From NCBI GenBank assembly GCA_009746045.1, contig RPFO01000256.1:1202196-1261904 (forward strand): a stretch of DNA of 59,709 bases. The letters are read 5' to 3'. Both the position numbers and the translations under genes were made by a program. Under the pieces are notes generated by a model, which saw nothing but the letters and a program-made list of their open reading frames with translations, did not search any database and had not been told where the DNA came from. This DNA comes from Mesostigma viride. Its lineage: Eukaryota; Streptophyta; Mesostigmatophyceae; Mesostigmatales; Mesostigmataceae. How positions within the stretch are numbered: the stretch's first letter is position 1; the number at the start of each line of letters is the position of its first letter. Shown in pieces: positions 23,451 to 34,693 of this stretch.

Positions 23451-24237
23451 CCCATTAGTTTCCTCTCCCTTTCCAACATTTTGCATGCCCTGTATGCACA
23501 CGCATCCCCGACTGGGCGCTTTCGACTTCTGATCTGTCCTCTTTTGCCAGAAGGTGCCACTACTCAAGCAGCCTCAGCGACAGCTCCTGCAGATTGATCA
23601 GGGTATGTAATTGATAAATCACACAAACAGGTTGCTCCATGCCCATGCACACTTGTCGCTCGTCCCTTGCTCCTTGCTCCTTGTTCCTTGCTCCTCGGCG
23701 GGGGATACGGCGGTCGTGAGACGGTCGGGGGGAGGTGCGACGGGACGTCTCGCCCTCGACGTTGTTGCGCGCACATTGATATTTTTGTTGTTGTTGGCCT
23801 TGCATGGGCATTTTTAGTCCAAGTTGTGAGGAACAATGAGACCGAACAACGATGGAGGAACAAAGCTTATATTATGACAGAAATATAGAGCGGAGTGAGG
23901 CTCATGCAGAATGGGAGCTGAGCAATTGAGCAACTCTCGGTGAGCCCAATCCCCTACAGACCACGCCTAATAAAATGAATTATACGCACCGACGGCTAGC
24001 TAGAAGCTGCCAGGTGGACAACTGGACACTACAATGCCTTGCGACCATGTCACATCACTCGGCCTGGACATCGGCCCGGGAATATTCCGGTACCGACAGG
24101 CCACTGTGCTCTAGGCACTGTCAGTCCACTCGACACCGCGGTATCGTATGGGTACCAAGGTGTCATGCTCAGCCGTGGTGGGTGCCCAATACACGGCGCC
24201 AAGGCCGGGATCCGTGTGTCAGCCTCTAGGACATCTT
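23451..24237. other. No recognised gene; possible short exon near 23552-23604
   Basis: A 53-bp open segment between tttgccag and gtatgt could be an exon but has no motif. A short degenerate repeat of ttgctcct lies at 23665-23700. Confidence 0.25.
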
Positions 24238-24475
24238 GGCTAACTACCACCTTGTGTGTATCACCCTCCCTGGTTGCGCGCCACCTCCTTGTGCGCGCCG
24301 CCCTCCTGGGTTGCGCACCACCTACTTGCTTTTGTGTGGGCGTTACCACGCTTGTGCTGCGCGCCTCTTCCTTGCTTCCTTGTGCACGCCACCCTCCTTG
24401 GTTGCGCGACTGCTCCTTGCTTCCTTGTGCTTGTCACCCTCCTTGGCTGCCCGCCTCCGCCTTTTTGTGAGCTCC
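24238..24475 (+). repeat. Minisatellite of the CCTTGCTTCCTTGTGCG family
   Basis: Five to six degenerate units of roughly 38-45 bp, each with cctccttgcttccttgtgcg, a caccctcc segment and ttggttgcgcg. The same unit recurs at 26690-26765, 29845-29925, 31400-31600 and 33838-33968, always on this strand. Confidence 0.8.
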
Positions 24476-24779
24476 TGCCTGTTATATCTCCATGACTTGG
24501 GAAAGTTTCAAAGGGGGATCGAGGGGCGGCCGCAATAGGGAGTCGGACTAGAAGTCTGGATGGGGTAGTGTGGAGCAGGGGTGAGTTGAGAGGGAGAATG
24601 AGAGCCCGAACAATGAGAGCTGAAATGAACTTGTATCCTATTTACTAATTTCGCAATGAGTAGGGCTTCATCCAGATGGCACTATCCAGGGCATCGCGAC
24701 TTCCCCACCAATCCAAAAAGCCTGGGAATTACTGAGCGCCAATAGAAACGAAAGAATGGGACCTACTGACCACCAACCC

Positions 24780-25135
24780 GCGCGAAGCGCCAAGCAAGCG
24801 CAGCGAGCTGCATGCGCTGAAAGCGCACAGCGAGCGCCTGCAGCGAGCACTGATAGGTATGGTCATACTCTTCAGTGGGCGGCGAGCGAAGCAAGCATCG
24901 GTCGTACTGTTCAGCGGGCCGCGAGGGAAGCAAGCACCATACTGTTCAGCGGGCCGCTTGCGAAGCGAAGATGCAAGCGAAGCGAGCACCGTACTGTTCC
25001 GCGGGCCGCAGGCGAAGCAAGCACCGCACTGTTCCCCTCAGACTCCGGAGCGCAGCGAAGGACCACGTACTATGTACTGTACGCAGCGGGCAGCGGGCAG
25101 TCCCTCTACCGCCCAAAAGGTCACTCAACCGCCCA
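24780..25135. repeat. Degenerate minisatellite (about 33-36 bp units)
   Basis: Units contain gcgaagcaagcaccgtactg and ttcagcgggccgc with indels. The Ala/Ser/Lys-rich frames here shift with the units and are not genes. Confidence 0.7.
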
Positions 25136-25323
25136 ACAGTGACTTTTTTGGCTGGGCGAAGCCAGCGCTCGGGTCCCACTAGTTATGATAATAATACGAG
25201 TCACTGAGAATGAGTCTCAAAATGGGAAGTGAGCAATGGAGCAACTCTCGGTGTGCCCAATTCTCAAACATGCCACGCATACAAATGAAGGGTTAATGCA
25301 CTCGGCGCACCGACGACCAGAAG

Positions 25324-25641
25324 CGGCCTTCTCCACCTACGCCTTCTCCACCTCCTCCGTCTCCACCTCCTCCTTCGCCACCTCCTTCACCACCTCCTCC
25401 GTCTCCACCTCCGCCTTCGCCACCTCCTTCACCACCTCCTCCGTCTCCACCTCCGCCTTCGCCACCTCCTTCACCACCTCCTCCGTCTCCACCTCCTCCT
25501 TTGCCACCTGTGCCTTCGTCACCTCTGCCTTCACCGCCTCCTCCTTCGCCACCTCCACGTTCTCCTCCGCCTCTTCTGACTTTCGGTCAGTATATAAATT
25601 GGTTTTCATTAACGTATTTTAACTACCGCATGTGGGAATGA
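25324..25641 (+). pseudogene. 5'-truncated Ser/Pro-rich rod exon (array copy 1)
   Basis: Only the 3' part of the gene: 105 codons of SPPP-type repeats ending in the shared tail (TFGQYINWFS) and a TGA at 25639-25641. Sequence before 25324 is unrelated to the other copies. It lacks the N-terminal domain and is presumably not expressed as a normal protein. Confidence 0.7.
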
Positions 25642-26131
25642 TAGGGCCATAATGCCTTGGCCTGCGAATGGGAAGGATGTCTGCGACATGGGTATACTAA
25701 TCCAATCAAACCCAACGGGTTTCGAGCTCGTCTAGTGCCTTGAAGGACCCGGTTGTTTATTTGTGTCGGGAACTAAGGGTCTGAAAGTTAAGGGTAGACT
25801 TACTTCATAAGACTTTCTCACAAAGATTCGTAATTTTTTTTCAGCAATGCACCAGGTGAAATGCTAGGGACCTGTAGGGACGGCTGATTGCCTAGCGACT
25901 CTTGACTGAATGTTTTGAGTAAGTCGTGCCTAATTATTAGTGTATAGTGGACTCGGATCAACCCATAGGGTCGATGGGCGAGATCAATGCTTGTTAGTTT
26001 AAGAACCTTGTAGGACTACCTGTACGGTTTATGTACTATCCTGGGGGTGCGTGACCACGCTAGCTTTAGTGGCGTTTTCAGCGCTGTTCAGGCCGGTGCT
26101 TGACACATGCGGGTTTTCATGAGTTAATTAA
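25642..26131. other. Array spacer, conserved non-coding block
   Basis: No open frame of note. Nearly identical at 28801-29287 and 32029-32515, and about 70-75 percent alike to 42555-43095 in an intron of a different gene. Confidence 0.6.
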
Positions 26132-26689
26132 GGATGATGTCAGCATCCATTTCTGGCCTTGCTTTGCTTTGCATTGATCACCATGCGCAAAAAACTCAAA
26201 TTTATTACAATCTGCGTGCTAGCTCGTTACCGTGGAATACCACAGACTTGTCTACCAGATGGCCACACGGCCATAGATCTGTATGCTAGGGTATGCATAT
26301 TATCTAAATTTGCAGGGGCAGCCCACAGCAGCTTCATCCCTGCTCTACCCCTTTTGCCAGGGCAGGTTGGTGGGAGGCCAAAGAAACCACCTGCTTCCCC
26401 AAGCATGGAAGCCCACCTTTCCTGGCAACCACCTTGCCCAGTCAACCACTACCTGGGTAGCTTGGGAACGGATGCCAGCACACAAAAGCTATCGTCTTTT
26501 GGGTATCAACTGACCTCCCTTTGTGTGGGGGAAAAGGAGGGAAATGATTCTCCTAACCCAAGGGTAAACCTGGGCTGGGACAAAGTCCCTCCGTATCTAG
26601 TGTAATTACGTTTTCTTTTTTGCATGTCGTATGTATTTTTGCTGACTTAGTCATGTAAGGAGATGTTGGCAGAGTAGGCGCACACCTTT

Positions 26690-26765
26690 GGCTGCCCGCC
26701 TCCTCCTTGCTTCCTTGTGCGTGTCACCTTCCTTGGTCACGCGCCTCCTCCTTGCTTCCTTTTGC
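26690..26765 (+). repeat. CCTTGCTTCCTTGTGCG minisatellite (array copy 2)
   Basis: Two units upstream of the probable exons of array copy 2. Confidence 0.7.
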
Positions 26766-26886
26766 GTGGACAACCCATTGTAGGATGCAAGCAGTTTGGA
26801 CAACCCATGGTAAATGCGGCGCAAAGCGGCATCATCGCCACCAACTGGCAGGTACGTTGTTTGCTTAGTGGCACACACACAACCAG

Positions 26887-28800
26887 CATCAGAGGACTAC
26901 CTAAAGCAAGTTGAGGGAGATGTCATCCTTGAAGTCAAAGATTCTCGTTTTTACCTTGCTCCAGCCTATGTCGGTGAGCCTGCATATTTGTGGACCATTT
27001 GCAGAAGTCGCGGGGCCAAAAACCGAATTCGAGAGTTTGAGGGGCCGGGGGGCTGGGAAATACGCAAGGTCAACTGCCTGCCGTCACATCGCTTTTCACT
27101 GGCATTCCACAGGCAGCCCCCCACTTCTAACTACCGGAGATGTCTGAATAGCGCTGGCACTTGCGTAGCGTTAGATAATGCATGGGCACGTCTGTATGTT
27201 GGCCACGCGCATATGAAGAGTGCACAGAAACCTTCCGCAGATTAGGCTGCTTATTACTGCTTAGGAGGGAGCTACTCTTTTTCCCTGACAGTCACACATT
27301 TTCTCTTGCGTGTAAAATTGCTTTGCACAAAAACCTTTCCTGCGGCCACGGATCCACTAATGCAAAGCCTCGCTCATCTTCTGTTGTGGGCTTGGAACGC
27401 ATGACCCTGCTTACTGTATGCGTGCCCTCCGCTTTTCCTCCTGCAGCGCACCTTGAATGTTACCCAGTTCGACGCCGCCTATGGAACGCTACTGAGCGTA
27501 ACAGTTACCCTTGGTGCCACTGTCCAAGGAGTGGCTACCTATGAAAGCGTGGAGGCGTACCCTTTTGAAATCACCCTCAATTTAAGAGCAACAATTGAGA
27601 TGCGCATGAATGGTTCCACTATTTTCAGCGAGAGCCCAGTTGGATCTGTGGTCGACAATGTCCAGCCGTATGATGGCATACTGAATTTTGACGGACCGTC
27701 TGGAGGATCGTTCCAACTATCCGGAACTGCGAATCGTTCTCGAATCTTTAACGCGTCTGCAGATCTCGTTCCCTTCCGTGGACCGGCTGGCGCCCCAGGC
27801 CGGGTAGGTTGGTAACTGGTGTGGAGAGACTTTTTGTCAGTCATGCACCTTTTCCGTTCACTGCTCCAGTTATGCGCCCGACTTATAAATCAATACTAGC
27901 CTTCCAGAACTCACTCCTTTTGCATCTTCACTTGGGAATCTGGTTTCCTTCCTTAGATCTCATGGTAGTAACAGACCTTGCATGGGTGTCCTGGTTGTAT
28001 TTGTTTCATGGCCTTGTCTCTTCCCGCCACAGGTATTCTTCCCCACCTCTGCCACGGCCTCCTCAGGGGCAAGCACCACCCCGCGTGCGGTTAACGTCAT
28101 CCAGCAGTTCCTTACCAATGCAGCAGCGGATGTCAGGGTGATCTACACCTACTGCACACCACCGCCACCACCGCCACCGTCACCACCACCTAGGCCTCCG
28201 CCACCTCCTTCACCACCTCCTCCGTCTCCACCTCCTCCTTCGCCACCTCCTTCACCACCTCCTTTGTCTCCACCTCCTCCTTCGCCACCTCCTTCACCAC
28301 CTCCTCCGTCTCCACCTCCGCCTTCGCCACCTCCTTCACCACCTCCTCCGTCTCCACCTCCGCCTTCGCCACCTCCTTCACCACCTCCTCCGTCTCCACC
28401 TCCGCCTTCGCCACCTCCTTCACCACCTCCTCCGTCTCCACCTCCGCCTTCGCCACCTCCTTCACCACCTCCTCCGTCTCCACCTCCTCCTTCGCCACCT
28501 CCTTCACCACCTCCTCCTTCTCCACCTCCGCCTTCGCCACCTCCTTCACCACCTCCTCCGTCTCCACCTCCGCCTTCGCCACCTCCTTCACCACCTCCTC
28601 CGTCTCCACCTCCGCCTTCGCCACCTCCTTCACCACCTCCTCCGTCTCCACCTCCTCCTTCGCCACCTGTGCCTTCGTCACCTCTGCCTTCACCGCCTCC
28701 TCCTTCGCCACCTCCACGTTCTCCTCCGCCTCTTCTGACTTTCGGTCAGTATATAAATTGGTTTTCATTAACGTATTTTAACTACCGCATGTGGGAATGA
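26887..28800 (+). CDS. Secreted-type protein: choice-of-anchor-E-like domain plus (SPPP)n rod (array copy 2)
   Basis: Well-supported exons are 27447-27803 (119 codons, acceptor ctcctgcag, donor gtaggt, phase 0) and 28033-28800 (acceptor cgccacag, phase 0, TGA at 28798). The first carries FDAAYGTLLSVTV and a beta-rich stretch ending ADLVPF. The second starts with about 37 residues ending IYTYC, closing that domain, then about 190 residues of (SPPP)n, typical of hydroxyproline-rich algal wall proteins (pherophorin-like). A possible upstream exon lies at 26887-27068 (EDYLKQVEGDVILEV) and an earlier one ends at 26850. Start codon and signal peptide were not found. A donor-like ggtcagt in the tail (about 28743) leaves open further 3' exons. 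Confidence 0.65.
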
Positions 28801-29844
28801 TAGGGCCATAATGCCTTGGCCTGCGAATGGGAAGGATGTCTGCGACATGGGTATACTAATCCAATCAAACCCAACGGGTTTCGAGCTCGTCTAGTGCCTT
28901 GAAGGACCCGGTTGTTTATTTGTGTCGGGAACTAAGGGTCTGAAAGTTAAGGGTAGACTTACTTCATAAGACTTTCTCACAAAGATTCGTAATTTTTTTT
29001 CAGCAATGCACCAGGTGACGTGCTAGGGACCTGTAGGGACGGCTGATTGCCTAGCGACTCTTGACTGAATGTTTTGAGTAAGTCGTGCCTAATTATTAGT
29101 GTATAGTGGACTCGGACCAACCCATAGGGTCGATGGGCGAGATCAATGCTTGTTAGTTTAAGAACCTTGTAGGACTACCTGTACGGGTTATGTACTATCC
29201 TGGGGGTGCGTGACCACGCTAGCTTTAGTGGCGTTTTCAGCGCTGTTCAGGCCGGTGCTTGACACATGCGGGTTTTCATTAATTAAGGATGATGTCAGCA
29301 TCCATTTCTGGCCTTGCTTTGCTTTCCATTGATCACCATGCGCAAAACATCAAACTTATTACAATCTGTGTGCTAGCTCGTTACCGTGGAATACCACAGA
29401 CTTGTCTACCAGATGGCCACACGGCCATAGATCTGTATGCTAGGGTATGCATATTATCTAAATTTGCAGGGGCAGCCCACAGCAGCTTCATCCCTGCTCT
29501 ACCCCTTTTGCCAGGGCAGGTTGGTGGGAGGCCAAAGAAACCACCTGCTTCCCCAAGCATGGAAGCCCACCTTTCCTGGCAACCACCTTGCCCAGTCAAC
29601 CACTACCTGGGTAGCTTGGGAACGGATGCCAGCACACAAAAGCTATCGTCTTTTGGGTATCAACTGACCTCCCTTTGTGTGGGGGAAAAGGAGGGAAATG
29701 ATTCTCCTAACCCAAGGGTAAACCTGGGCTGGGACAAAGTCCCTCCGTATCTAGTGTAATTACGTTTTCTTTTTTGCATGTCGTATGTATTTTTGCTGAC
29801 TTAGTCATGTAAGGAGATGTTGGCAGAGCAGGCGCACACCTTTG

Positions 29845-29925
29845 ACTGCCCGCCTCCTCCTTGCTTCCTTGTGCGTGTCACCTTCCTTGGTCACGCGCCT
29901 CCTCCTTGCTTCCTTTTGCGTGGAC
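29845..29925 (+). repeat. CCTTGCTTCCTTGTGCG minisatellite (array copy 3)
   Basis: Two units, the equivalent of 26690-26765. Confidence 0.7.
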
Positions 29926-30036
29926 AACCCATTGTAGAATGCAAGGAGTTTGGACAACCCATGGTAGATGCGGCGCAAAGCGGCATCATCGCCACCAACT
30001 GGCAGGTACGTTGTTTGCTTAGTGGCACACAACCAG

Positions 30037-32028
30037 CAGCAGAGGACTACCTAAAGCAAGTTGAGGGAGATGTCATCCTTGAAGTCGAAGATTCTCGTTT
30101 TTACCTTGCTCCAGCCTATGTCGGTGAGCCTGCATACTTGTGGACCATTTGCAGAAGTTGCGGGCCCACAAACCAAATTCGAGAGTTTGAGGGGCCGGGG
30201 GGCTGGGAAATACGCAAGGTCAACTGCCTGCCGTCACATCGCTTTTCACTGGCATTCCACAGGCAGCCCCCCACTTCTAACTACCGGAGATGTCTGAATA
30301 GCGCTGGCACTTGCGTAGCGTTAGATAATGCATGGGCACGTCTGTATGTTGGCCACGCGCATATGAAGAGTGCACAGAAACCTTCCGCAGATTAGGCTGC
30401 TTATTACTGCTTAGGAGGGAGCTACTCTTTTTCCCTGACAGTCACACATTTTCTCTTGCTTCTTGTTTTGCTCTGTACAAACGCCTTTCTTGTGGCCACG
30501 GATCCACTAATGCAAAGCCTCGCTCATCTTCTATTGTGGGCTTGGAATGCATGACCCTGCTTACTGTATGCGTGCCCTCTGCTTTTCCTCCTGCAGCGCA
30601 CCTTGAATGTTACCCAGTTCGACGCCGCCTATGGAACGCTACTGAGCGCAACAGTTAAACTTGGTGCCACTGTCCAAGGACAGGCTAGCTATGAAAGCCA
30701 GGAGGCGTACCCTTTTGAAATCACCCTCAATTTAAGAGCAACAATTGTTATGAGCATGAATGGGAACACTATTTTCAGCGTGAGCCCAGTTGGATCTGTG
30801 GTCGACAATGTCCAGCGGTTTGATGGCATACTGAATTTTGACGGACCGTCTGGAGGAAAGTTCCAACTGTCCGGAACTGCGAACGCTTCAGCAACCTTCG
30901 ACGCGTCTGCAGATCTCGTTCCCTTCCGTGGACCGGCTGGCGCCCCAGGCCGGGTAGGTTGGTAACTGGTGTGGAGAGACGTTTTGTCAGTCATGCACCT
31001 TTTCCGTTCACTGCTCCAGTTATGCGCCCGACTTATAAATCAATACTAGCCTTCCAGAACTCACTCCTTTTGCATCTTCACTTGGGAATCTGGTTTCCTT
31101 CCTTAGATCTCATGGTAGTAGCAGACCATGCATGGGTGTCCTGGTTGTATTTGTTTCATGGCCTTGTCTCTTCCCGCCACAGGTATTCTTCCCCACCTCT
31201 GCCACGGCCTCCTCAGGGGCAAGCACCACCCCGCGTGCGGTTAACGTCATCCAGCAGTTCCTTACCAATGCGGCAGCAGATGTCAGGGTGATCTACACCT
31301 ACTGCACATCCCCACCATGCAAGTGCCCCATGACTTTCTTCATTGGTTTCAGGCCTTGCTTGCCCGATGTCGGATACGCCTCAAATTCTTGTAGCGTTTA
31401 GCCTTCCTTGCTTCGTTGTCTTCCTTGTCAGTGCCACCCTCCTTTGTTGCGCGCCTCCTTGCTTCCTTGTCCGTGTCACCCTCGTGGACTGCGCACCTTC
31501 TGCCCTCCTCGCTCCCTCCTCTGTGGCGCCCACATTGGTTGCGCTCCTCCTCCTTGCTTCCTTTACGTGTCAGCCGCCTTGGTTGCGTGCTCCTCCTAAT
31601 TGCTTCCCATCACACAAGTTGACATACCATTGCTTACATATGTACGTGTATGTTTGCTTAATCCTGCATTTGCTGCATGCCAACGCTACCTCCACGCATG
31701 GGGTGTTCATGACTCCTATGCGTACGTCCACCTTGCGGCTGCGAGCTCAGTGGCTGGGTCAGTGCCACCACCGCCACCACCGCCACCGTCACCACCACCT
31801 CGGCCTTCTCCACCTACGCCCTCTCCACCTCCTCCGTCTCCACCTCCGCCTTCGCCACCTCCTTCACCACCTCCTCCGTCGCCACCTGTGCCTTCGTCAC
31901 CTCCGCCTTCACCGCCTCCTCCTTCGCCACCTCCGCATCCTCCACCGCCTCCTCTGACTTTCGGTCAGTATATAAATTGGTTTTCATTTAAGTATTTACT
32001 ACTGCATGTGGGAATGATAGGGCCATAA
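30037..32028 (+). CDS. Choice-of-anchor-E-like plus (SPPP)n protein (array copy 3), rod split by an intron
   Basis: Exon 30597-30953 matches 27447-27803 with 16 replacement and 5 silent codon changes. Exon 31183-31318 closes the domain (IYTYC). In contrast to copy 2, the Pro-rich rod does not follow directly: about 440 bp carrying the CCTTGCTTCC minisatellite intervene. A GC-AG intron (donor gcaagt at 31319, acceptor gggtcag ending 31762) restores the frame exactly, giving PPL then a shorter Pro rod from 31763 to a TAA at 32026-32028. The C-terminal tail differs from copy 2 after a small indel. A possible upstream exon starts near 30037. Confidence 0.6.
31397..31603 (+). repeat. CCTTGCTTCCTTGTGCG minisatellite inside the copy-3 intron
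   Basis: Four to five degenerate units within the segment that separates the domain exon from the Pro-rich exon in copy 3; absent from copy 2. Confidence 0.75.
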
Positions 32029-32515
32029 TGCCTTGGCCTGCGAATGGGAAGGATGTCTGCGACACGGGTATACTAATCCAATCAAACCCAACGGGTTTCG
32101 AGCTCGTCTAGATAGTGCCTTGAAGGACCCGGTTGTTTATTTGTGTCGGGAACTAAGGGTCTGAAAGTTAAGGGTAGACTTACTTCATAAGACTTTCTTA
32201 CAAAGATTCGTAATTTTTTTTTCAGCAATGCACTGGTCAGGTGAAATGCTAGGGACCTGTAGGGACGGCTGATTGCCTAGCGACTCTTGACTGAATGTTT
32301 TGAGTAAGTCGTGCCTAATTATTAGTGTATAGTGGACTCGGACCAACCCATAGGGTCGATGGGCGAGATCAATGCTTGTTAGTTTAAGAACCTTGTAGGA
32401 CTACCTGTACGGGTTATGTACTATCCTGGGGGTGCGTGACCACGCTAGCTTTAGTGGCGTTTTCAGCGCTGTTCAGGCCGGTGCTTGACACATGCGGGTT
32501 TTCATTAATTAAGGA

Positions 32516-33078
32516 TGATGTCAGCATCCATTTCTGGCCTTGCTTTGCTTTGCATTGTTCACCATCCGCAAAACATCAAATTTATTACAATCTGTGTGCT
32601 AGCTCGTTACCGTGGCATATCACAGACTTGTCTACCAGATGGCCACACGGCCATCTGTATGCTAGGGTATGCATATTATCTAAATTTGCAGGGCCAGCCC
32701 ACAGCAGCTTCATCCCTGCTCTACCCCTTTTGCCAGGGCAGGTTGGTGGGAGGCCGAAGAAACCACCTGCTTCCTCAAGCATGGAAGCCCACCTTTCCTG
32801 GCAACCACCTTGCCCAGTCAACTACTACCTGGGTAGCTTGGGAACGAATGCCAGCACACAAAAGCTATCGTCTTTTGGGTATCAACTGACCTCCCTTTGT
32901 GTGGGGGAAAAGGAGGGAAATGATTCTCCTAACCCAAGGGTAAACCTGGGCTGGGACAAAGTCCCTCCGTATCTAGTGTAATTACGTTTTCTTTTTTGCA
33001 TGTCGTATGTATTTTTGCTGACTTAGTCATGTAAGGAGATGTGAGCAGAGCAGGCGCACACCTTTGGTTGCGTGCCTC
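32516..33078 (+). pseudogene. Truncated upstream part of array copy 4
   Basis: Matches the first about 560 bp of the copies at 26132 and 29288, then ends in a minisatellite unit. It has no domain exon and no rod. Confidence 0.7.
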
Positions 33079-34378
33079 CTCCGTTCTCAAAGTTTCGACA
33101 CAACAGGAGTAGGAAAGATCTTTTTGCCTGTGTTTCTGACTCCTTGATAATAATATTGCATTGATAATAAGGAAATGTACTGTCCCTTTACTCACTGGCC
33201 AACAAGGCTATGAATTCCCCAGACTCTGGAGAATAAACAGACGATGCCAACAAGGCATTAGCCAACTAGGCTGAAAACAAACTGTGAACCGACTCGGCTC
33301 ACCCTAGCCAACAAGGCGACCAACAAGGTACCAACAGTTGCAGGGCGCACCACTCGAGTGGGAGGCACAAAAATAATCATGACATCTACGGTACAAATCA
33401 CTCGCCACCACCTACCAGCACAAGTGCAAGGCGAAGGATTGACACTTAGAGCAGTTGTCCAAAACTAGCATGCAGGCACAACGGTGCTGCGCCGCCTAGG
33501 CGGCACTAGTACACTGATCCACAGCAAGTTGTCCAGGGTACTGTACGGACACTTACTATAAAATCACAGTGAGCGACCACTACGCCGATTTATAGAGTCA
33601 TCGGCCAAGGAAAAATAATGCAAACGTTCAAGCTTCATCAAAACAGAAAGTACTGAAATATTCTGACAGAATCGTGGCCTATGTCCTCAGATTGCCACGT
33701 TCACGAAAAGTACCAAAGTGCCCAACCTAATTGCAAAGGGTAGTGACCTGTTCCCTAGCTACCAAGGGTCAGGCAGTCAACCAGAAAAGTTCCATAGTAA
33801 GTCAAAATGCGGGCAACAGTGCCGAAAGTTCGACATCCATGTTGCCCGCCTTGGCTGCGCTCCTCCTCCTTGCTTCCTTGTGCGTGTCACCCTCCTTGTC
33901 TGCGCTCCTCCTTGCTTCCTTGCGCGCGTCACCCTCCTTGGCTGCGCTCCTCCTTGCTTCCTTGTGCGACGGCTGGAGGCTTTGTAATACACGTCCAATT
34001 CCTTGGTAGCTCATGGCTTCTTGGTAGCTTCTCATCGCTTTGTGCTGTGTCTATAGCTTTTGGTTGGATGCCCACGTCACCCGTTGCTTGACCAGGGCAG
34101 GGACCAACTAGTACTGAGCATCCACCCGCATACCAGCGACCTTTCCTGCTCCTACCCCAACGCTTGTTTACCCTTGCATTTGACCTGTTACACCATGTTC
34201 ATACGCACATGCAGCTTAGGCAGGCACACAAGCAGTCAGTGGCCATTCTCCCAGCCAATTGGGCCAACCCCTGTCCATGTATTTGTTTCCCATGGGCATT
34301 GCATACACTAAACACGGCTCCTTTCTTCCGCCCATTTGGCATACTCCTTAGACATGTATACCCGATGCATGTCTTCCT
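33079..34378. other. Gene-poor spacer with spaced GCCAACAAGGC phrases
   Basis: No gene is supported. Five loose copies of gccaacaaggc or close variants lie at about 33195-33330. A CCTTGCTTCC-family minisatellite lies at 33838-33968. Confidence 0.35.
33838..33968 (+). repeat. CCTTGCTTCCTTGTGCG minisatellite
   Basis: Three units with ttggctgcgctcctcc spacers, outside the gene array. Confidence 0.75.
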
Positions 34379-34613
34379 TTTCTCCTACTTTTATCCCACT
34401 TTTATCCCACTTTTATCCCACTTTTATCCCACTTTTATCCCACTTTTATCCTACTTTTATCCCACTTTTATCTCACTTTTATCCCACTTTTATCCCACTT
34501 TTATCCCACTTTTATCCCACTCTTATCCCACTTTTATCCCACTTTTATCCCACTTTTATCCCACTTTTATCCCACTTTTATCCCACTTTTATCCCACTTT
34601 TATCCCAACTTAT
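34379..34613. repeat. 11-bp tandem repeat (CCCACTTTTAT), about 21 copies
   Basis: A regular 11-bp period with three or four single-base variants. It ends 80 bp before an exon acceptor, so it probably sits in an intron. The Phe-Tyr-Pro-Thr frames are artefacts. Confidence 0.9.
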
Positions 34614-34693
34614 TCTCCCACACCCAACACCTATGCCCGTTTCCACGCCTGGCACTCGTGCTGTTCGCATTCCCTGGCTGTGCGATCGACCAG

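Larger units (their letters stand above)
25324..33078 (+). repeat. Tandem gene array, period about 3.2 kb, about 2.4 copies
   Basis: The phrase atgatgtcagcatccatt marks equivalent points at about 26132, 29288 and 32516, giving periods of 3156 and 3228 bp. The left end cuts into the Pro-rich exon at 25324; the right end stops inside a minisatellite unit at about 33078. Introns and spacers are about 98-99 percent alike by eye, so the duplication is recent or kept similar by gene conversion. Confidence 0.9.

Noticed and set aside
24238-24538. Possible CRISPR-like array from regularly spaced repeats
   Set aside because: Units are degenerate minisatellites with no unique equal-length spacers, in a eukaryotic context.
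25337-28768. Minus-strand Glu/Val/Lys repeat frames (VETEEVVKEVAKAE)
   Set aside because: Exact reverse complement of the SPPP-coding repeat; the plus strand has splice sites and a shared domain, the minus strand has none.
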